This document shows positions 46,815 to 51,528 of a stretch of 51,528 nucleotides of DNA, piece by piece; position 1 is the first letter of the stretch, and the number at the start of each line of letters is the position of its first letter. The notes beneath the pieces are model-generated. The model had not been told where the DNA came from. It made no database searches and saw only the letters and a program-made list of their open reading frames with translations. The stretch spans positions 1 through 51,528 of the forward strand of contig JAILON010000121.1 of assembly GCA_024690865.1 (NCBI GenBank). Reading direction: 5' to 3'. The stretch is from Treponema sp. GTDB taxonomy: Bacteria > Spirochaetota > Spirochaetia > Treponematales > Treponemataceae. Made by a program: the position numbers and the translations under genes.

Positions 46815-48077
46815 TTACATATCCATATCAAACTTCTTTAAAATCCTCGCCCTCAGCTGTCTGGTATCGTCATTGTCCAAGCCCAATTCAAAAGCCTTGT
46901 TTATATCCGCCATTGCCTCTTCGTACTTTCCATTTTCAAAGTAGGAAACCGACCGTCTGTAGTAGACGTGGCTCTGGAAAGGATCGATAGAAAGGGATCG
47001 GTTGAAGCACTCTATGGCGGCATCATAGTCCTTGAGGACTTCGTAGACTATTCCTTGATAATATATAGACCGGAATGCCTTGGGATCATATCCTTCACTG
47101 GACTTAAAGTCTGCTATGGCCCTATCGTATTCGTTCTGTGCAAAATAGGCCATACCGCGATGCTTCAAGATGACGGACATCATCGTGTCCTGAAGGACAT
47201 CCTTCTTGTCCAAAATCTTGCCGTATATAGACACGGCCTTGTCAAAGTTTCCAAGGTTATGCTCATGCAGTGCAGAAAGAACAAGGTCGTCAATACTACC
47301 CTTCTCATAGATTGACGGAGGAGATGCAAAAACACTGGACTGGCTAGCTGAACTTTCCAATCCGAGCTCATCTCCAGTTATGCGGTCAGCCTTGTCATAA
47401 AAGGTATTCCGCCGTATTCCAAGCTCGGCCTGGAGCTTGTTCTGGTAATCGCGGATTTCCTGAAAAATCGTGTCGGCAAGGTTCAAGTTGGCATTTATGG
47501 CCGCAAGCTTTCGCCTTAGAGGTTTGTCAAAAGGATTGAAGTCCGTCTTATAGATCAACTCATGTTCCACTTCAGCCCAAGCGTCCTGAAGTATCGTCCG
47601 CACCTGAATTTCAAACACCATGTCGGCAGGAAGCACGGGAGACAGGTGTTCCGTCGGCTTGCAGTCGTCAGGAATATCAATCAACACATGAACGGATTCG
47701 TATCCAAACTCACGGAACGACTGTTCAAACCCCTTGTGCTCTATCTCCCTCACGGTCAAAAAGCTGCTCAACTGCGTAACGACATTCTCCGTATCTTCCA
47801 TGAAGGCACAAATAATCCGCAGCCCCAACATATCCGTCAGCGTCACCAGCTTTTCCGTCTGGGATGCTTCCTTCGGCTTTTGCCTCAGGATTTTTTTATA
47901 ATAACTGGGAAAGGATTTTATCCGTGCCTTGTAGGTCGGCATGGATTGGAGGTGAATATTCGCCTTAAGCTTTTCCTCAATCTTCGTAAGGACCTCATGA
48001 AAGACGGGTGTATAACTTGAATAAAGACGTTCTATCTTGACTTTCTTAGGAAGCTCTTTCGTATCTTTCATGTTCAT
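46815..48077 (-). CDS. RelA/SpoT-type alarmone synthetase domain fused to TPRs
   Basis: 420 residues. Residues 40-200 are a RelA/SpoT synthetase domain: TYKARIKSFPSYYKKIL, TDMLGLRIICAF (Asp82 and the G-L-R-I), EFGYESVHVLI and MVFEIQVRTILQDAWAEVEH then ELIYK (Glu156, Gln158, Arg160). The core (p)ppGpp synthetase residues are present; no HD hydrolase, TGS or ACT domain exists. A variable linker (230-275) leads to about four TPR repeats (275-415: AHEYD, EYDRAIADFKSSEGYDPKAF, YDAAIECFNRSLSIDP, KYEEAMADINKAFELG). A small alarmone synthetase or a related regulator controlled by protein partners is suggested. AAGG nine to eleven bases before ATG. Confidence 0.85.
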   Translation of the reverse strand: MNMKDTKELPKKVKIERLYSSYTPVFHEVLTKIEEKLKANIHLQSMPTYKARIKSFPSYYKKILRQKPKEASQTEKLVTLTDMLGLRIICAFMEDTENVVTQLSSFLTVREIEHKGFEQSFREFGYESVHVLIDIPDDCKPTEHLSPVLPADMVFEIQVRTILQDAWAEVEHELIYKTDFNPFDKPLRRKLAAINANLNLADTIFQEIRDYQNKLQAELGIRRNTFYDKADRITGDELGLESSASQSSVFASPPSIYEKGSIDDLVLSALHEHNLGNFDKAVSIYGKILDKKDVLQDTMMSVILKHRGMAYFAQNEYDRAIADFKSSEGYDPKAFRSIYYQGIVYEVLKDYDAAIECFNRSLSIDPFQSHVYYRRSVSYFENGKYEEAMADINKAFELGLDNDDTRQLRARILKKFDMDM

Positions 48078-48133
48078 CTGGATTGGCCTTTAGGAAACCT
48101 CGAAAAGTTCAAAACCCACAGGGTAGATATAGC

Positions 48134-48161
48134 AAAAGCCGCCCTATAAGGGACGGCTTTT
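48134..48161 (-). terminator. flaA intrinsic terminator
   Basis: Stem AAAAGCCG-CCC / GGG-CGGCTTTT with one bulged base and loop TATAA. On the minus strand T4 follows the stem, 66 bases after the flaA stop. It would also function, less well, for transcripts coming from the plus strand. Confidence 0.7.
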
Positions 48162-48226
48162 CGCTTCCACTGGGCACAGAGGAACTCCATGCCCAACTTT
48201 TAAGCTTTATTCGAACGGACTATCGC

Positions 48227-49264
48227 TTACTGAGCGTTAGAGTTGGAGTTGTCATAGAGAGATGAGGTGAACTCAGACTCCGTGGCTTCCTTGCTCTGCT
48301 CGAGGTAGCGGTTGACCTGCTTCACACCGAAGTTGGCCATCTCGCGATCCTGGCGATCCTTCTCCTCCTGGGCGATGATTCCCCACAGGTCCTCTTCGTT
48401 GATGTCACGATCGGTAGAAAGAACGGCGAGGTCATAGATGATCTTCACGTCCTTGAAGTATCCGACATAGTGTCCACCATCGTCAGCGGCATCACGGGTA
48501 ACCTGGAAGCCCTCGAACTTCACATAGGGAAGTCCACGGGGATAGATCGGGTACACGCGAATCTCGCGGGCGCGGACATCAGACAGGTAGTTCGGGTTGT
48601 TCCAAACGAGGGTCTTCCATCCGTCGAACAGCAGGGTGCCCATATAGTAGCGGCGGGAAACACCATCCTGATCACCAAGGAGAACATAGACCTTGTGAGG
48701 ATAGTTGTCACCAAACGTCGTAACAGAAACAGACTTCAGCGTTCCAACATTGCGAACAACACCGTAGCCATTGTCGAAGAGATACTGTCCCTTCTGCTCG
48801 TCAGTCGGAGCCAAGCGGTTTCCGTTGGCATCAGCATCAGAGAGCAACTCGTAAGCCTGAATCTGGAAGGGGGGAACGATCTTTGCGCTGGCATTGTGAG
48901 CCCACTTGGGGAACAGCACATAAACACCGAGGACATTCTGTCCAGCGAACGGAACATTGGCGTTCTGGTTCACAGGAGCGGCAACGGTGCGTGACGTTGC
49001 AAGAGCGACGGGCTCCTTAGAGGATGAGTTCAACTCAACTTCCCACTGGTTCAGGGCCAGAGAAGTCTTCATAAGAGCCTTCTGCTCGCTCGTCCAGCTT
49101 GATCCTGCAGCCTTCGCATAGTCCATCACGGTCCTGGCGTTCTGCGTGGGGTTTCCGTTCTCGTCCGCAACAGCATCAGCCGTCAGCAGGGAGAAGTCAA
49201 TGACCGTTGACTCCCTCGCAAAAGCAAAGCTTCCTGCCAAGAACATGGCAGCAGTGATTAACAT
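48227..49264 (-). CDS. flaA: Flagellar filament outer-layer protein FlaA (possible start-stop upstream)
   Basis: 345 residues from the ATG at 49264. MLITAAMFLAGSFAFA is a signal sequence, then VIDFSLLTADAVADENGN, VLFPKWAHNASAKIVPPF, VRNVGTLKSVSVTTFGDNY and VYVLLGDQDGVSRRYYMGTL are FlaA sheath hallmarks. FlaA coats periplasmic flagella. The strong ribosome site AAAGGAG points not to this ATG but to one at 49279, which is followed directly by TAG; then AGA-ACT-TTT leads in frame to 49264. If that TAG were AAG, the protein would start MKRTFMLITAAMFLAG, a perfect signal-peptide n-region. So codon 2 is either a nonsense mutation, an error, or a start-stop control. Own promoter and terminator, monocistronic. 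Confidence 0.93.
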   Translation of the reverse strand: MLITAAMFLAGSFAFARESTVIDFSLLTADAVADENGNPTQNARTVMDYAKAAGSSWTSEQKALMKTSLALNQWEVELNSSSKEPVALATSRTVAAPVNQNANVPFAGQNVLGVYVLFPKWAHNASAKIVPPFQIQAYELLSDADANGNRLAPTDEQKGQYLFDNGYGVVRNVGTLKSVSVTTFGDNYPHKVYVLLGDQDGVSRRYYMGTLLFDGWKTLVWNNPNYLSDVRAREIRVYPIYPRGLPYVKFEGFQVTRDAADDGGHYVGYFKDVKIIYDLAVLSTDRDINEEDLWGIIAQEEKDRQDREMANFGVKQVNRYLEQSKEATESEFTSSLYDNSNSNAQ

Positions 49265-49273
49265 AAAAGTTCT

Positions 49274-49279
49274 CTACAT
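49274..49279 (-). promoter_or_regulatory. ATG-TAG start-stop at the flaA ribosome-binding site
   Basis: Minus strand: AAAGGAG, six bases, ATG (49279-49277), TAG (49276-49274). A ribosome initiating here would terminate at once and could reinitiate at the in-frame ATG 15 bases downstream. Confidence 0.6.
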
Positions 49280-49322
49280 TCGAAACTCCTTTTATACTTT
49301 TGATGTAGCCTTGATATCATCT

Positions 49323-49351
49323 AGTATCTAATAAGAAGTCGATTTTGTCAA
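49323..49351 (-). promoter_or_regulatory. flaA promoter
   Basis: Minus strand: perfect -35 TTGACA (complement of 49346-49351), 17-bp spacer, -10 GATACT (complement of 49323-49328). The layout is sigma-70 type, as is known for FlaA in treponemes. Confidence 0.7.
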
Positions 49352-49414
49352 CTTCTTTTAATCGAAATTCAGCCGTTTTTTTAGACCGCTCGACCAAAGA
49401 AGCACAAAACAAAC

Positions 49415-49897
49415 TCACTCATAGACGCTGATTCCGTCAATGGCGACATCAATTTTATTTAAATATGTGAAGTTCTTCACAATATTTAATTTCAACAGAT
49501 CAACCTCTTCCCTTACGGTAAGGAGGTCTCCGGCAAAGAGGGCTTCACGGCTCAGGCCCACATACAGGACCACCCCGTCATCTCCTTCAGTACCGGTAAA
49601 ACAATATTCGGCCTTGGTTCCCCTCGGGAACACCCTCCCATAGCGGTTTGTCATAGGCCCCAGCAGAAGCTCGTCCACAAAGGCCGTCACGGCCTGCTGC
49701 CCATCATGTGATTTCACAAGGTACCGCGGCTCACAGAAGATGCCGTCCCCGTCATAGCTGGGAAAATACATAAGCATCCTGCTCTTGTCATTCCCCTTAC
49801 AATAGAGGAACATCGACAGGGCAAAAGAGAGGGCCGCCACGACCACTGCAAAAATCCTGATATGCAAACGGCTGCTGCCAGCCACATTGTATTCCAT
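49415..49897 (-). CDS. GerMN-domain protein, membrane-anchored
   Basis: 160 residues. One N-terminal membrane helix (FAVVVAALSFALSMFLYC), then a GerMN domain: VTAFVDELLLGPMTNRYGRV then FPRGTKAEYCF and VVLYVGLSREALFAGDLLTV. GerMN domains occur in sporulation and envelope proteins and may bind peptidoglycan or partner proteins; in a spirochete the domain would face the periplasm. It follows the amidase gene by 30 bases on the same strand. The same gene order amidase, GerMN-like, flaA is found in T. pallidum (from memory). Start with AGG-C-T7 upstream is weak. Confidence 0.82.
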   Translation of the reverse strand: MEYNVAGSSRLHIRIFAVVVAALSFALSMFLYCKGNDKSRMLMYFPSYDGDGIFCEPRYLVKSHDGQQAVTAFVDELLLGPMTNRYGRVFPRGTKAEYCFTGTEGDDGVVLYVGLSREALFAGDLLTVREEVDLLKLNIVKNFTYLNKIDVAIDGISVYE

Positions 49898-49927
49898 AAA
49901 AAAAGCCTATTGCCGCGTCTACTGCGC

Positions 49928-51142
49928 CTAGTTGCCGGTAAAGCCCCTAGACCGCTCAAAATGAGTTATAAACGCTCCAAGACCATTATATATCCCAAGC
50001 GACAGTTTTTTCAAGTAGCCGTCATCCGACAGGAGCGCAGCCTCCTGCTCGTTGGAAAGGAAGCCCGTCTCCACAAGGACGCTGGGCATCTTCGCATTCC
50101 TGACTACAAACCACTCCTCCTCCTTGATTCCCCGGCGCGGGCTCTGAGCCCCAACCTGGGCGTTTATGCCGTCCTCTATGAACTTCGCCATAAGGATGGA
50201 TTCGGTAGTATACTCCTCCTCCATCATGCTGTTGAGTATGGAAAGCAGACTCTTGTCCTCTTCATCCTTGCTGTCAATGACCTGCCTCCTGTATCCGGGA
50301 GAAAGGTACCAGACCTCAAAGCCGGTCGCATCCTTATCCAGGCTCGCGTTGACATGCACCGACAGGTACAGGACAGCCTCGTTTTCCCCCAGCTTCACCG
50401 AATTCGCAATATCCGTCCGTTCCTCGAGGGTCAAGTACTTGTCCGTACTCCTCGTCATGAGGATTTTCTTCTTTGGATAGGCCTTGCTCAACATGGCATA
50501 GAGTTTGAGGCCCACATTCAAGTTTATGTCCTTCTCCACGACGGTTGTCTTCTTTCCATTGATCATGAACGTGGAGCTTGCTCCGGGATCCTTCCCCCCA
50601 TGCCCGGGATCGATGAGGATTGCCCCTATGCTGTAGGATCCCGCCGATGCGCTGCCAGGGGACGAAAGGTCCGGAACAACGATGCCGGAAACGCCAGACT
50701 TCACGGCGTGCGGGCGGGTGTCCGCAGATGCAGAGGCCGGGGCAGTAGAAGAAGCAGGATCCATCTTCAAGGCGACGGGCGTTGCCTCGGAAGAGGAATC
50801 GGCAGCTGCCGTTCCCGAATTGGCAGCGGCCCCCTGACCGGTAAAATACTGCTTTGCCTCGTTAAAGAAGCTGCTTGTCGCAACAAGGCTTCCGTTCTTC
50901 ATCTCCGGAGCCTTCTGCTGCTCTATAGACGAATAGTCCTTGATGATGTAGCTGCCGCCAGACAGGAAGGAAATTTGGTGCCCTCCCTTTTCAAGCACGC
51001 AGTTCTGGGAGAGGGGATCCCAGTACACATGAATCCCTTCCGCACGCGCCTCCTGCAGCAAATCCAGCTCGGCGGCGTACAGGCCGCAGAACGGCAGGAG
51101 GAAACAGGAAACTGCGAAAGAGATTAAATGCCTCAGCCTCAT
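49928..51142 (-). CDS. N-acetylmuramoyl-L-alanine amidase (AmiC type)
   Basis: 404 residues from the ATG at 51142 (AGGAGGGGAG upstream). Signal peptide LRHLISFAVSCFLLPFCGLY. An AMIN-like N-terminal region (30-100) and an Ala/Ser-rich linker (100-165) precede Amidase_3: ILIDPGHGGKDPGASS (zinc His), EKDINLNVGLKLYAML (zinc Glu), LYLSVHVNAS (zinc His) and SVLVETGFLSNEQEAALLSD (catalytic Glu). It cuts the bond between MurNAc and L-Ala in peptidoglycan during daughter-cell separation or flagellum passage. Upstream gene overlaps its ribosome site; GerMN gene follows. Confidence 0.92.
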   Translation of the reverse strand: MRLRHLISFAVSCFLLPFCGLYAAELDLLQEARAEGIHVYWDPLSQNCVLEKGGHQISFLSGGSYIIKDYSSIEQQKAPEMKNGSLVATSSFFNEAKQYFTGQGAAANSGTAAADSSSEATPVALKMDPASSTAPASASADTRPHAVKSGVSGIVVPDLSSPGSASAGSYSIGAILIDPGHGGKDPGASSTFMINGKKTTVVEKDINLNVGLKLYAMLSKAYPKKKILMTRSTDKYLTLEERTDIANSVKLGENEAVLYLSVHVNASLDKDATGFEVWYLSPGYRRQVIDSKDEEDKSLLSILNSMMEEEYTTESILMAKFIEDGINAQVGAQSPRRGIKEEEWFVVRNAKMPSVLVETGFLSNEQEAALLSDDGYLKKLSLGIYNGLGAFITHFERSRGFTGN

Positions 51143-51160
51143 CTTAAACAAACTCCCCTC

Positions 51161-51528
51161 CTAACGAGAGTCCCTCATATAGAGAAGCCCCTGCAGTCCA
51201 CCACGTATGGCGGTGCGGAAAAACTTCCCGGCGTCAAACTCCGGATGATCCGGACACATGCGGTCAAACAGCTCCAAAGTAGCAAGCAGCGACCGGTGAT
51301 TGTAGTCCCTACTATTTTCGGCAACTTTTAAAAATCCCCCATCGTCGATTTTGGCACAGGGACAGTCTTTTTCTATCCTGCCAATCCGGCCCGCATAGTC
51401 AAAGACAATCTTCTCGTCCTCCTCGGCCAGTTCAAAGGCATCCGGCGGGAAGCCCTTCTCGCAAAACTGCTCGGTCCCGGCCAGGAACGAGTCCGTCTCC
51501 CGACCATCCGGCTTCAGGCGGAGGATTA
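51161..51528 (-). CDS. Hypothetical protein, 3' end only
   Basis: C-terminal 121 codons; the gene runs off the right edge. The visible part is soluble and charged: FLAGTEQFCEKGFPPDAFEL, FDYAGRIGRIEKDCPCAKID and NHRSLLATLELFDRMCPDHP, ending RGGLQGLLYMRDSR. It has cysteine pairs (CPC) but no family I recognise. The TAG at 51161-51163 is 18 bases before the amidase start and shares its ribosome-binding site region, so both genes are one operon. Confidence 0.75.
   Translation of the reverse strand, partial: ILRLKPDGRETDSFLAGTEQFCEKGFPPDAFELAEEDEKIVFDYAGRIGRIEKDCPCAKIDDGGFLKVAENSRDYNHRSLLATLELFDRMCPDHPEFDAGKFFRTAIRGGLQGLLYMRDSR

Overview
The window looks like a chromosome segment of a Treponema-type spirochete with moderately high GC. 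The main evidence is a FlaA flagellar-sheath gene next to a GerMN-domain gene and an N-acetylmuramoyl-L-alanine amidase gene, a translation operon in the order rimP-nusA-infB-rbfA-truB, a spirochete-length SMC, and paired amylomaltase and GH13 genes. No rRNA, CRISPR array, phage module or complete insertion sequence was recognised. One tRNA (Glu, UUC) is present. All calls come from reading the sequence; no database search was run.

Layout. 1-7.3 kb: two flavodoxin genes, a small operon (HAD phosphatase, TfoX-N protein, NimA-like flavoprotein), a 1061-residue hybrid histidine kinase whose sensor is a PTS EIIC-like membrane domain, and a frameshifted Rpn-type nuclease. 7.3-25.5 kb: an accessory region rich in defence and addiction genes, wrapped around the housekeeping pair smc-scpA. 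It holds a type IIG restriction-modification remnant, AbiEi/AbiEii, an AAA+ ATPase, an XRE regulator, a PLD-like nuclease, a UPF0175 antitoxin, a Doc toxin-antitoxin pair, a metallophosphoesterase, an antidote fragment, and two WYL regulators flanking an ATPase/PD-(D/E)XK gene. Five places in this region share a promoter-type element with a 17-bp near-palindromic core exactly 10 bp from a -10 box, and several of the accessory genes start at these elements. 25.5-29.8 kb: a 22-bp tandem hairpin array, an NtrB/AtoS-like kinase, a lipoprotein and a large secreted protein. 29.9-36.7 kb: malQ, a very large GH13 protein with a histone-H1-like tail, and methionine aminopeptidase. 37.5-46.5 kb: citramalate synthase, then a minus-strand translation operon with three unusual members: a TruB-RibF fusion, IF-2 with Gly/Arg/Asn repeats, and NusA with a C-terminal zinc ribbon. 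46.7-51.5 kb: tRNA-Glu, a RelA/SpoT-TPR protein, flaA, and the amidase operon.

How the genes work together. rimP-nusA-infB-rbfA-truB supply 30S maturation, transcription elongation, initiation and tRNA modification. scpA and smc form the condensin core; scpB is outside the window. MalQ and the GH13 enzyme probably act together on glycogen or maltodextrin. The amidase, GerMN protein and FlaA concern the cell envelope and periplasmic flagella. The accessory genes look like a co-regulated defence and toxin-antitoxin neighbourhood.

Points most worth checking: the EIIC-histidine kinase; the five-copy promoter element; an ATG-TAG start-stop at the strong ribosome site of flaA; several -10 boxes lying 6-7 bases before a start codon, which suggests leaderless mRNAs; the TruB-RibF fusion; and the 22-bp hairpin array.
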